A stretch of DNA of 64,000 nt, from positions 10,845,301 to 10,909,300 of the forward strand of contig NW_027184085.1 in assembly GCF_041296385.1 (NCBI RefSeq), written 5' to 3'. Of this stretch, positions 39,162 to 51,127 are shown piece by piece. The first letter of the stretch is position 1; the number at the start of each line of letters is the position of its first letter. The DNA comes from Aphelocoma coerulescens (taxonomy: Eukaryota > Chordata > Aves > Passeriformes > Corvidae). The position numbers and the translations under genes are program-made. The notes under the pieces were generated by a model. It was not told the DNA's origin and searched no databases. It saw only the letters and a list, made by a program, of their open reading frames with translations.

Positions 39162-41057
39162 AGAGTGCCACTCAAACAAAAAAAACATATGCAGCACCCA
39201 GACCACACCACACTGTCTTTTTAAGTTCTTACCCTAAGCCCACATGATTTGTCATACTTTAGGCAGTAACAATGAAGCACACTACACTGACGTACTCTTT
39301 GGCACTTGCTGGAATACAGAGGGCAACTATACAGAAACAAAAGAGATCTTCCCAATTTCACATTGCTGACCAGCTCTAGGAAGTTATTCTTCATTGCTTT
39401 GCTACCCCCACCAGCACCTCAGACACTAAGTATCAGTGACAGAACAGCCCAACACCTTCCCCTTTCAGTTTGGGGTACAGTGGGTGGATAAAGAAATCTG
39501 GCTGTCACAAGTAGGACAAGCACCCTGGTTCTACAGTCTGGCTAAGGCTCTTTCTCTCCTGTCTTTGCCAGTTGAAGGAAGTTGCTCTCCACCAAAGAGA
39601 GGGCATGCAAAAGATGCTCCACAAAGGAAAGTTCCTGCCATCCTACTGTACTTGCAGAATAGGATTCCCTCTGCTCACACACAAAGTCAATCATAGTCAT
39701 ACATCTGCTAAATCACAGCAAGATCCTTCCACAGCACCACAGGTTCTCTATTTCAAGTGGATTAAAAATTTGCAGGCAAGACACTTTCCTGACCATGCAG
39801 AAAAATCATAACATCAAGGATATATCATTAACACATTTCCACTAAAAGATCACACACAGAGATGTATCAGGCAAGATGACTAACCCTTCTGTTGAGAGCA
39901 GATACATGAGAGGAATGAAATTCTAAATTATGATTTTCTAAATACCATGATAATATTTAGTCACTAAGTAAAGAATCTTTCCAAGACGTAAGAAGTAGCA
40001 TAAGAGACATGCTCTCTTTTCAGGAAATAAAAGTGAGAACCTAATTTCCAGCTTCCAGCAGAGTGGAGGGACCTTGGTGTAACAGATCCCAAGATCACAA
40101 AGTTCAAGATGAAGAAAAAGCCTTCACTACCCTTCTCACCCACTTTTCACCAATACCACCCAGAGGCTTGCCACCCCTCCACACCTTCTCAATGAAGGGG
40201 GATCCTCTTTTTGAGCCAGGAGATGGAGCCAAAGGGACACTCCCTACTGTGAAGAAAGGGTGAGATGCAGGGATAAAAAATTTGGATAGAGAACCTCAAT
40301 TTCTATTGTCAAGCCTGTTACTAGTCTATTGCTATAGACTGTCACTATGAAACAGCCATTCGTAGGTGCTGTACAGTACAAGGGACAGCTGCATAACTCA
40401 CAAAGAAGCTTTAAAAAAAGTTGAGAGACCACCCACCTGAGCTAGCAAACACCAGTTACTCTTATTCCAAAATTTAAGAATATCTCGGAATTTAAAACTT
40501 AGGACATATACAAATTTCTGAAGAAACATGCTGACCAGAGGTGTCAGGCATCAAAAGTACTGTCAGGAGAGAGATGAACTAACCTTTATCAGCGAACTGC
40601 TGCTGTTTCAGACACTGTGGCATGTTTTTTTCTGAACAGCACAGGGTCCAGTTCAGATTGTGGATGCATTCACAACCCCACAGTTCTGTGAGTCGAACGC
40701 ACACACAGAGAGCACACTGTTGTGCAACACAATACTTAAGAGGCTTCCCATCTGCACTCCATTTCAAAGCATATTTTATTTGTTAGTTTCATTTAGAAGG
40801 TCCCCCAGTTCCGCTGCAAGAGAGGACCTTGCCAAAACTCAGCTGAGCAGAAGCACTGAATTTGTATCATCACAAAGTAACTATGAGATGAGAATGAAGT
40901 ACAGCTTTGCCCTACATGCACCAAACACACTAAACACCAACAGACTTTTGTTTGCTCGGGGATTAGAAGATATTTAAGGAACATGATGGCTGTGGCACTT
41001 GAACGCCACGAAAAGCTCTCCTAACTGAAAGCCAGGAATCATGATAGATTTAGGAAG

Positions 41058-41168
41058 TCATAATTCAGCTCTATTTTCTTCATCCAGTTGAAAGATTGTA
41101 TCAAAAGCCATCAGTACGCAGGCTTGCCAAGAGAAGCTCCTCTGCAAGGCTTTCAGCAGCGCTTTCAT
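41058..41168 (-). other. Small unassigned open frame beside the CpG island (36 codons)
   Basis: The frame reads MKALLKALQRSF...DEENRAEL and ends in a stop at 41058. It is the last part of a 412-codon minus-strand frame that runs back through the CpG island to 42296. I do not recognise the peptide. It lies at the downstream edge of the island in PDZD2 sense, so it could be a short frame in a transcript started there. It could equally be chance, since GC-rich DNA keeps frames open. Confidence 0.2.
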
Positions 41169-41667
41169 TTTAAAAATCTGGTGTTCGTGTGTCCTACAGG
41201 AAAGCATTTTGTGCCTGGAGTTGTAAAGGTTTTCTTCAAACGCACTGTTTAGTGGTTTCGAACCGAGTCCTGTCCCCACGGGAACGCGTACCCTCCTTCC
41301 AGATCCCAAATGAAGTTTCTGCCCAGCCCCGAGCTCGGGGCCCCTAGCACGGGTTGGGGGACGTTCCGCAACCCGCGGGTCACCGCGGCTCTCGCCGCCA
41401 GCACGGACCCTCCGGACGCCGGCAGCCGCAGCCGAGTCCCCCCGGGCCGCCGCGCACCCGCCCCGCTCCAGCCGCCGGCACAACTTGCGGCTCCGCGCTC
41501 CTCTCCGCCTCGCCTCCCGTCCTTCCGCCCCGCTCAACCTCCCCGCTACCGCCGGCGACACGGCTGGTCCCCGCAGCCCGCCCCCCGCAGCCCGCTCATC
41601 CGCTCCATCACCTGCCGGCGCCGAGCCGCGGAGCCGGTGCGCGCCGGCGGCGGCGGCGGTGGCTGTG

Positions 41668-41775
41668 CTGCTGCCTGTGCCCTTGCTGCTGCCTGTGCCC
41701 GTGCTGCTGCCTGTGCTGGTGCCGGCGCTGGTGGCTGTGCCTGTGCCGGTGCCTGTGCCGGTGCCTGTGCCGGTG
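41668..41775. repeat. Tandem repeat of 18-bp then 12-bp units inside the CpG island
   Basis: Three 18-bp units of form CTGCTGCCTGTGCCNKTG (41668-41721) are followed by one variant unit (41722-41739), then three exact copies of CCTGTGCCGGTG (41740-41775). The 12-bp unit is itself two near-identical hexamers (CCTGTG, CCGGTG). All six frames stay open, giving dipeptide-type translations: Val-Pro, Leu-Cys/Arg-Cys on plus, Thr-Gly, His-Arg and Ala-Gln/Pro on minus. Length is likely variable between individuals. Confidence 0.92.
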
Positions 41776-41933
41776 CCGGCTGCCGGTGGCTGCCACTGCT
41801 GGCCGTGCTGCTGCCGCCGCTGCCGCCGCTCCCGCTGCCGCTGCTGCCGGCGCGGAGGCACTTTCGGCGGCGGCGCCGCCGCCTCCCGGGCGCGGGGCGC
41901 GGCTGCAGGCGGCCACGCACGGCCCCGCGCCGC

Positions 41934-41954
41934 CGCCCCGCCCCGCCCCGCCCG
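41934..41954. promoter_or_regulatory. GC-box array (Sp1/KLF-type sites)
   Basis: Overlapping CCCCGCCCCGCCCCGCCC motifs form three or more tandem Sp/KLF-type sites within the CpG island. This is a common feature of TATA-less vertebrate promoters. Confidence 0.65.
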
Positions 41955-42203
41955 CCGCGCAGGTGGGAGCGCTGACCCCGGGGCACAGGGACCCCCCCGC
42001 CCTCGGCCTGGAGACAGAGCCGGGCCCCCGCCCCCGGCGCCCAGCCCTGCCGGAGCTCCAGCCGCCCCCGCCGGGGGGATGTGCCGGGTAGCCTTGCGCT
42101 GCTTTCGGGCACCTTCACAGGTCGCTTTGCAGCGGGACCTGCTCCAGACACGGTGCTGTTCACACTTGCTCCACCCAAACCAGGCTCCTGTTGAGAGCCG
42201 TCC

Positions 42204-42215
42204 TGCGTATGCGCC
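42204..42215. promoter_or_regulatory. NRF1-like site
   Basis: TGCGTATGCGCC is a near match to the palindromic NRF1 site (GCGCATGCGC) with one substitution. It lies at the high-coordinate edge of the CpG island, upstream of the GC boxes in minus-strand sense. Confidence 0.45.
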
Positions 42216-42240
42216 GCCCCCCACCCGCCCCTCCCGCTGA

Positions 42241-45200
42241 AAATGTTTCTCACTGCTGGTATCCAAATTAAAATCCCCACTGCTGCCTCCACACAACTGC
42301 TAGGAGCTGTTCCCTTCCCCGAAGCCTGGCCTGATGTGCCAAAGCCAAGTGTCTTTATCACAGGCTGTCATTTAACATCTCACGGCCATTTTCCAGGTGT
42401 GTGACAGCCGGTTCCCGGCAGACCTAACAGCAGCCAATATTGCATTTTCTACTTCTGCCATCTAAACTATACCACAGCGGTCACAGCCATCTCCTGATGA
42501 CAGAAGTTTTGGCCATATACAGGTAGAAAACCCACCGCTATAACTGGGGGGAGGGCGGGGGGAGTATAACTACATTTGCCCAAGGAGTCAGCAGATCACA
42601 CTGTAATCAAGATGGACAGGGATTAAATTCTTCTGCTGAGTCCCATGCTATATTCAAGCCATCTTTTAAGAGCTTAGCTTTGCTCACAGCAGTTCTGGCT
42701 CCCAGAAGTACTACCCTGCACAGAGATAACTGTCCCTCCTGTTTTTCAGGATTTTCAGCGTGATTTTCAGCCTTCCCTGAGTTTAGAGGGAGACAGGAGT
42801 TCAGAAGGAGACAGAAGAGCCTCTGAACTGTGTTCCTGGAAGCAAAATAACATGGCCTAATGTCAGTGCCTCAGCTCCCAGGGAGCACAGGCAGTTAATT
42901 AGGTGCCAAAATGAAACACACCAATAGTTAGCATACCTAGAGCTAACCCGAAGGGAAGCTTTCAATCCTTGGGATGTGCCTCTTTCTGGGGCTCAACACT
43001 GCTAACCAGGAAATGCCTCCCTTCCCACCATGATTCATAGTCTGACATCTCCTGAGAAGAAAGAAAAATTCATAAGCCCCTTCATTTAAAAAGCAGAGCT
43101 CAGATTTTGAGCACGGTGAGAGCAGGCTGCGACGGCTGCATCCATCCTCTGAGCAGCAGAGGGGCTGGGAAGTTCATCCAGGATATGGACAGCAAATTCC
43201 ATAGCCTCTGCTCAAAAGGAGAGAAATGCTCACCAGCATTATTTTCCTAGGAAAATAAGTAGCTCCCAGAGGACTCCTGCCCAAGGCCTCCCCATCACCT
43301 CTTCTTTAAATGTATTCCTCTGTGCAAAACAGAATCCAAAATTCAGGACATTAATTTGGGAGGAGAGGTTGTTCTGAGTCCCAACCCAAAAACTGCTTGT
43401 GTTTTGCCCATGACCTGGTTATTATAATAATACAGAAGAGTTTTGGAGTGGGAATCACACCCTGGGATGCCTCCTTTTGTCACTAACTATTTAGGCTATA
43501 GTCATAAGCAGAAAAGAGACCACAGCAGTTAGTTATTCTGCACAATCTCCTATCACACTGGAAGTCCAGAAGGATCCAGCAAATGTTTATCCTATGGGCC
43601 ACAAAATATGACCCAAATTCCTATTCAAATGCAAAGTAAAACACAAAATGCTGCCTGGTAAAATCTTGGCAGAAGCAGCCTGGGGACTGAGAAGGTGGTT
43701 TCTCCTCCCAACTAGCCTGAGGAGGCACAGTGGAGAGGGAAATGACATGCTGGGTCCCCATGGCACAAGGAGACACATGAGCTGCTCAGTCTCAGGCAAG
43801 ACTGAAGTGCCCTGGAAGAGAGCACAGAAACTGGCTCTTGGGCATCAGGAAAACCTAGAACTATTAGGCACCTCCCAGCTTGGTGACAGCTGTGCAGGGC
43901 TTTTCTAGGTCTGTTTAGAAAGCAACATCCCACTGAAATTTGGGGGATTGGGCCCTAAATCTTCTTAGCTTTTATTTTAAAGAATATTGATAGCATTTAC
44001 ATATTTTACGCACATACACGCAGCTGTGCATTTCAAAGTAATCTGTTGTGCTATAAGCCAAAACAGGATTTGAGTCATACGGTTCTATAAAGATAAAGCA
44101 TTGATTTATCTAAAGAAATCTGTCTAAAGAAAATTGGCTTCATACATATGCAAGGAGAACTACTTAGCACAGATCATCCTCTTCTGCCCCACGGAGTTGG
44201 GCATCAAATTAATTTCTAGCTTGAATTTCAGGAGTACAAAATGGAAAATTAAGAAAATTAAGGATGGTGGACTGATGAAACCATTTCCCAAGGCAGTCAA
44301 AAGAAGGCTGCAGAAAAAGTCACTTCAGTTCTTAGCTAATAAAGGTGCAGTTGGATCCCATGCCACAGCACAGGAGAAATGCTGCATGGCATTTTTGGGA
44401 CTGCCATTATTTTTGGTTCTTTCCTTATGACTGTCTTCATACAAATAAATTCTTGATTCACATTCAGATAACCGACAAATAACACAAATCACCACAGGGC
44501 CACATTCATATAAACTAAATGTCACTAAAAGCAGTTTCACTAATGTCTGAGTATGAGAAGTTAACACTTCCAGGAAACAACTGAGGAAAGTTCTTAAGTA
44601 TTAGCTCTGTTCCTAACTATTTAAACTGCACCATATTTAAGCCTTGTCTTATCTCAAGCATTACCTGCAGAAGCTGGAAGCACCAGAAACATTTGTTCTT
44701 TACAACAGTCACAGACATTTGCATTCTGTTAACACTGCTGTGTCCTGGGCACCAGATGTCTGCCATCCCTGACACACAACACACAGAGATAAAGTTAATT
44801 ATATGGTACACGTTCCCAGGATCCAGGACCTTTGTGGATCTGATGGACATCAAAATGAATACGCATATTTAAACAAAATTCCTTTAAAAACACAATAAGC
44901 ATCCAGGACCACATATAAACAGGACAACAACATGATGTTCCATTTTTTTTCCTGAAACGAAACAATAAACTTCAGGGCTCAGCCAGAAACCACAAAAATG
45001 ACACAAAAGAGGGTTAATACTGCATTAGGCATCCAGCGTGCCAGGGCGGAGTCAAAGACTGCAAAGGCCACGCTCTGCTCCCAGCTGTGACGGTGTAAAT
45101 ACAAAAACCCCTTCTCTGATCTCTGCGTGGGTCTCCTCACAGTTCACTCAGCCAGTTTGTGGCATTCAGGCCACTGAGTTTCCCGAGCCTCTGCAACCAC

Positions 45201-45325
45201 CACCTCCAGAAAGCACCATTTCTGCACCAACATGCTCTTAGCTATGGGAGGACTGCCACAGAGAAAACCTTTCCCTCTCCATTTCTTCTGTACACAAGCA
45301 AAACAAAAGTAGTTTGGGTTGGTTT

Positions 45326-45326
<1 letters not shown>
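42241..45326. other. Intronic stretch right of the CpG island, no gene recognised
   Basis: CpG density falls sharply after 42240. The sequence is unique-looking, with a G-rich patch at about 42547-42561. No exon or named repeat was seen. Confidence 0.5.

Positions 45327-45368
<42 letters not shown>
45327..45368. repeat. Poly-T tract of 42 bases (poly-A on the minus strand)
   Basis: This is an uninterrupted run of 42 T. On the minus strand it reads as a poly-A tail preceded by ATTAAA at 45383-45378, about ten bases before the tail. That is the spacing of a genuine mRNA 3' end, so it may be the tail of a retrocopied transcript whose body would lie above 45369. I do not recognise that body. Confidence 0.9.
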
Positions 45369-45372
<4 letters not shown>

Positions 45373-48300
45373 GCAAGTTTAATAGCTCCAACTCACAACT
45401 ACTACAAACAGCCCTGGAGAGCTGAATACCACAGCCCACAGCCAGCATGCCCCTAGAGCCACCCAGAGCTCAGCTGGGAGTTACACCCTCGTCCTTTTGT
45501 GCTGGCTGCAAGTTCATGGGGTGTGCAGAACAATTCCAATGACCAAAAAAATTCCAAGCAGCTCCAGGTTTGGCTGAAAACAACCTAGCCCTTAATCTTT
45601 AGTGGGGTTTTATGTGCAAATTGCAGGCAGACAGGCCTTTACAAGACCTAAACTAGAATTATTTGCAAACACTCACTTATTCCTGCCACCATACAAATAG
45701 TAGGGAATTAAATGCTTTTTCACTGATTTTTGGGAGGCATTCTGATGCCCTATCTCTTTGTGTCAGCAAGCTTTTCATCTGTGCTCCTCACTTAACAGGG
45801 GCTACAGTCAGAGATGTTTTCTACAACAGACTACAGGGATTTTTAGGTAAAATATAGAAAGCAATCCATGGGAAACTGTATTGAGAGCTGTCAAGAAATT
45901 GAACCTCTCAATTTTATTATTTTGTTCACTTGTCCATAATTATTTTTATAGCACTCAAAATACAGTCAGTAGTTTGTAATAGACAGAGGGTCTTTGTCCC
46001 ACAGGGCTGACACTCTGACTTCCTCTAATTGTTATTTAAAATGTTATTTAAGATCACTAGTCTCCAGTAGACTATTTTTCTTCACTTTTTTGCTTGGTAG
46101 TTTCCTTGCAGTGGGGTAAGGTGAGACTGACTGTATTGATAACCCCCTCCCACTGCTTCCCACAAGACCCCTTCTGGAATATGATCTTCAAAATATGCTC
46201 TATTAACCAGAGGTTGAGCTCTGAGGGCAGAGAGTTGTTTGTGAAACATTTATATTTAGTAAGCAATCATATTAGAGCTGATTTTATGCATTTGCAGTTT
46301 ATTTATAAGCTGGTATTTTTAAAAGTTAATTCTCTAAATTAAAAAAAATACTTCCAGAGAATATTCCATGAAACTCCAAACCATGATGCAAGGCATCTAC
46401 ATTATATAGCTCTGACCTCACTCTTTAATTATTTCCCTTATGTGCTCATAGAATTTATTTAGAGGCTACTACAAATTGGGATAAAGTCTTCTCACCTGGC
46501 AGTTCTCTAATTCAGGTAACTTTGTAGTGCCAGAACAATATGGTACCACATAGTTCACTACAGTGCTGATTTACATGGCATTAAGTATATTATATTTAAT
46601 TTAAAAATACAAAGCAGTAGCTCCAGACTAGAGAGCAAAAACAGGTATCAGGAAATGTACTGGTATTGCTGAAGTAAAACAGAGAGAAATAAGCCAGAAA
46701 TCATACGGCCTTTAAGCAATTTGCCTTATCTTCTACATTTAACTCCAGCTACAATTATTAGAATGAAAAAAATCATCAAACTGTCTGTCACATCTGAATC
46801 CCTGTTTAATGTATGCATTTTTCTCAGTAATGCCCTCTGTTTTAATTTAAATTTCTGTTCACTTAATACATTCACTTCTTTACAGTGTACAGCCCAGTTC
46901 TGAGACTCTACACAGGAACGTGCATTTGCTCAAAACAATCTGTTATCACTAAGACTGTTTTGTTGTTTTTTGGGTTTTTTTCCCAGGGTGGAAACACTTA
47001 TCTAAGCTTGTTTTTGGAAATTATAACTTGTGGGCCAAATTTAGAATTACATTACCCTTTAAAATCAAATAAAATGTGAAAAGCCAGGTTTTACCCTGCT
47101 TTGGATTCAAAGACTCCCAGCAAGACCTTCATCCACTACACAGAGTCAGACATTTTCTCCCAGATAAACTTTCATTTCAAGAAACAAAGGAAAAAATACT
47201 TAACAAAAATAAAGTATTATACGTTACATACTCACCCTTAGATCTCAATTTAAATTCCATTCTTTCCCTCCCGAAGGTGATGGCACTTTTCTCTGCTCTT
47301 AAACTTTCTCCTATACTGCGCAATTAAGACAAACTTCTTTTGGTTTTTTTAAAGCATTAAAGACTGTGTTATGATTTTTCCTTACCCTGTTATGTCCAAA
47401 GGTTACCACTTCACAAAGTATCCTAAGGACATTTTTACTACCAAGAAATCTTTTGACAACAAGTACTATTTTTAACTCCACTAAGCTCTGCTGAGTGTAA
47501 AATGTTGCACGGGGTGCTCAGCAGCCTAGGGGAATGCAGCTATCAAGGGGGGTTGTTTCCTTTGCACAAGAACAGCAATCTGAATCTTCTCTGTACACAC
47601 AGAACACAATGTACATCTCATTATAACCCCAAAGGGTCAACAGAGAGGGAAAAATGCACCTCAGGCCCAACAACCCCAATCTGGAGGAAGCAAGGCCCTG
47701 CTGCAGGTTGGAAGGGTTCTGCACACCTGTGGCTGTTCAGGTCACATACTGGGATTTCCAAAACTACCAGAGGAAGTGTATTTGGGCAAGAGAGCAACTA
47801 GCCCATCAAGATACTGCTGGCAATCTACTCCACGATGGAGCCCTGCCTTCCCTCACTTGCAGTGTTGGAAGTGATTAGCCATGACACAAAATGGAACTCA
47901 TTGACCACACATCCCAGAAAAAGCACAAGGGAAATTAAGCATAAGATAAACACAAGAGAGGGAAGGGCCATGGAGAGGAGGGCTGGTGTCAGTTCCCAGC
48001 CCCTGTCACTACCTCAGCGGCAGGATGATGCTGGGCCAGGGGTAGCAAGACCACCCCCTCTGCTAAAGAAGTGCGCCAGGAGTGCACCAACACTCAAACA
48101 CATCTCAAGGTGAGTAACACAAGTTCTGGCACGGTGTGTTTTCAGAGCAGACCAGGGAACAGAGTGTTTTACCCCCTTGCAAACACCCAGGAGGATGCTG
48201 AGACACTACTTGCACTGCCAGCACCCCACCTAGAAGGACTTGTGTGGCAGATAGGGCTACACAAGCTCTCAGTTCAGAGATTAACTTTCCCAGGTCCCCA

Positions 48301-51039
48301 GTTCATTGCCCATATGTGCCTGTTCACTAGGATTTCCTATCAAAGCAACACTTCCCCCTTCTCTTTAACTACAAAAATAATGTAGGTTACAACAGAGGCT
48401 GCCCCCTCCAGCAACCTGTGCTCCACTCTGGAGTCATTTTATATTACTCTCCTCAGTGTCCTAGACTAGGGCTGCAGAGATTGTTCCAAATGTGGCTTTC
48501 ATTTTATGCTAGAATAGCCTCCAATAATGTAATATGCTGTGATCCTTATGATATTCCAAGTGGAAGCCCAGATCTTGTTTGCTTTTTAAACATCGCAAAC
48601 CATCCTGCATTTCATCTGTGCATACTTCCCGGCACATATCCGAACGTGCCATCCACTTGCCACTTATTAATGTTTCAAGAGTCTTCCTTAAAACACACAT
48701 AAAATTTAGGGGGTATTTTGTTCCAGGAGTCTTCTGACCGTTCTGTGCAGTCAGAGAGAGTAGCTTTATTTCAGAGGCTGGATTTAATATACAGAAACAT
48801 ACTGCATCTGTTTCCAAATATTTTCTTTCTAAAACCGTTACGAAAACTGGTGCCAAAATGTGCTCATTCCTCTTTAAGGAGGAAACCTAATTTGGGTTTC
48901 TTGATCCAGATCATCTTAACACCCAGGCTCAATTTTGCTTGCTAAAGCAATCTACAGGCTCCAACTAATACAAATTTAATCTGCAAGGCTTCCTGCTTGG
49001 GCTGAATGGGTCCAGCATTTCTTTGTTACAAGATCCACACCACGTATCAGCAGCATCTGGTACTGATTGCAGATTTCAGACACTGTGCCTATGGGCTCCA
49101 TCAGCAGGATCCTTCTTGGATTTCTGGTCCCTTTTGGAATTTTCCCTAGGCTATCTCTTAATCTTGTTGGATTGATGGTTTATGACTAGTCCTTAGCTTT
49201 TTTTTTTTTTTTTTTGAGGTGTGATGTTTTCTTTTGGACTAATCTGTGGTAGCTGACTATATTTGAGAACACATCCTGCAGGTTAAATTCTCCTTTTACG
49301 TGGTCATAAACCAAGAGTCACCTCTTTAGTTAATCCATCTGCCCTGCCATAATTTTTACACATATGAAAATCAGGAACTGCTCCTCTATCTCGTAACATT
49401 TGGGATTCACCTCCTTTCCTCTCAGTGGATATGTATCCATTTTACAAGGGATGAAAACCAGTTTGCTTTTTGGTTGTACTAAGAAGGGGTATTCCAAACA
49501 ACAAATGCTCTTCTGTGGTTTCACGTTTTCATCTGGTAAGGTTCCAAGCCTTGCTCCTAAGTCAGAAGCAGATTTTGCCATCAATTGAAAGAAAAAAAAA
49601 ATCAAGCTTTAGTAATGACACAGGAACATTTTGATCAATTGGCGCAATCTAAAGGTTAAAAGTTCCAATATGCAGGCAACCTGGGGAAAAATAAGAGCAA
49701 TGCTAAGTTTAAAACTTATATATTCAATCAAGCTATTTCTCCAGGACACAATTTCCAGGCTACTTTGATGAATGCTGCTGAAAGAGCATGTGGCAAAACA
49801 TGACCAAAAAGGAAACTCTCAGCCCAACATCCCATTCACTTTTTTGTCCCCTTCCATGCACCAAGTTCGTCCTCAGAAAAGGAGCCTGGAGAACACAAGA
49901 AACAGTATTCCCTGTTCTACATACAAACCTCCTCCCCGAGTCTGCACCTGAATCTCACACACCACCCCTGCATATCTCCCATGGGCTCCTCGACTGGCAA
50001 ACTGGAGACCACAAAGCAAAGGGGATGTGTGAAGTGACCATGAGAGAGGGTAAAGTTTAGGAGCTGGGGTAAGGGAATGGTCCCAGCATTACCAGGCTGT
50101 TCCCAGTATGTGTCTTCCATGCAATGAATTAATATGTTATATTTAATCCTGTTTTCCTCTTCCTCACACACTTATCTTTCGTACTGGTTCCTCCTCAGCT
50201 TCCCAATAAGCCTATTTGTACTTGCAAAGAAGTTCTCACAAAATAAGAGTTGTATTGAATAAGAAACCATTTCATCACATTTTCCCCAATAAAACCATAA
50301 AGTGGCCTCTTTTTCCTCAATAAACCCCCATCCAAAGACTAGCCCTGTGAGACTTTTTCACTGTTTCAGCTCTAAGAGATAACACAGTAAGGTATAATAT
50401 GCAAAGTTTTATAAACTGGAGCAAGCACTCCAACCAGAAAACTGGCAGCTCCAACAGGCTTGGCTTTGGACCTTCTCAGTTCACCACAAATCTCCAATAC
50501 TGTATCTGAAGATCAGACTTCAGATGTGTGTTGGCTGGATCACCATGACAAAAACAAGGCTGAGGGGGTGGGGTTTTTTTGTTTGTTTTTGTTGTGGGTT
50601 TTTTTTCCACAAAGCCAGTGCTAGGCACAGAAAGGACAGGGTTTTGGCTTCGAGGCCTCAGAAAAACAGAATTCAGTTTTTCCATTCTGTCATTGTTCTA
50701 GGAAAACTCCACAGGTAAATAAGTCTCACTCTTGTCCACTGATGCCTCTTGGAGACACTTGAGAATACTGGATAATAGCTAAATTCATAAACAGGCAGGT
50801 ATCTCCTAATCTAGGGCTTATTTGTATTGCTCCAATGTACTTCTGCAGAAACAGGTATTTCAAAGAATTTTAGCCCTTATGAAGGTACTCTGACTTTATA
50901 ACTCTTCAACAGACAAGCAAGTACCTGAAAAGAAATGCTCTGCCATAAAACCCAGCATTTAATAAAGTGCTTTTCCCCCCCGAGAGCTCAAGCACCTGCA
51001 GAAAGTGAGCTGCTGTCATCACCTCCCTGTCATTGGGGC
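45369..51039. other. Intronic stretch, no gene recognised
   Basis: AT-rich from about 45900 to 47400, with T18 at 49198-49215. If a retrocopied transcript end is present it would start just above 45369. No domain was recognised in any frame on either strand. Confidence 0.45.
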
Positions 51040-51127
51040 CATGACTTGTTCACAGCATAGGGAAAAGGCTTGACCAGGACCCAACACTTCTTGAGTCCAC
51101 ATGTGCTATCCATTAGGCTGTAAGACC
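51040..51127 (+). mobile_element. MIR-like SINE relic
   Basis: Contains CCATGACTTGTTCACAGCAT, then GACCAGGACCCAACAC, then CTTGAGTCC, and GTGCTATCCATTAGGCTGTA. The last is the 3' landmark of MIR ('tgctctatccactaggctac'). Ordered landmarks make chance unlikely despite high divergence. Confidence 0.62.

Larger units (their letters stand above)
33761..41057. other. Intronic stretch, no gene recognised
   Basis: No exon and no transposon I can name. It contains a hairpin with a TATA-like box at 34443-34488 and an exact 18-bp tandem duplication at 39126-39161. A 170-codon minus-strand frame at 37974-38486 is Cys-rich but has no recognised pattern and probably is chance. Confidence 0.45.
41290..42240. 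promoter_or_regulatory. Intronic CpG island, candidate promoter
   Basis: About 950 bases of very GC-rich, CpG-dense sequence stand alone in an otherwise CpG-poor, AT-rich intron. It holds GC boxes, (CGG)-rich runs at 41647-41659, an NRF1-like site and a tandem repeat. Such islands in birds usually mark promoters. A start on the minus strand would serve PDZD2 as an internal promoter that skips the first coding exon; a start on the plus strand would make an antisense RNA. Donor-like sites exist for both: CAG|GTGATG on minus (exon end 41612) and CAG|GTGGGA on plus (exon end 41962). Long frames of 220-412 codons cross it on both strands but are compositional: no domain, and runs of Pro, Ala, Arg and Gly. 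Confidence 0.78.

Noticed and set aside
41310..42240. Plus-strand frames of 221-251 codons through the CpG island as protein genes
   Set aside because: They overlap each other and the minus-strand frames and are dominated by Pro, Ala, Arg and Cys from GC-rich and repeat sequence. They contain no domain. Stops are rare in such DNA, so length is not evidence.
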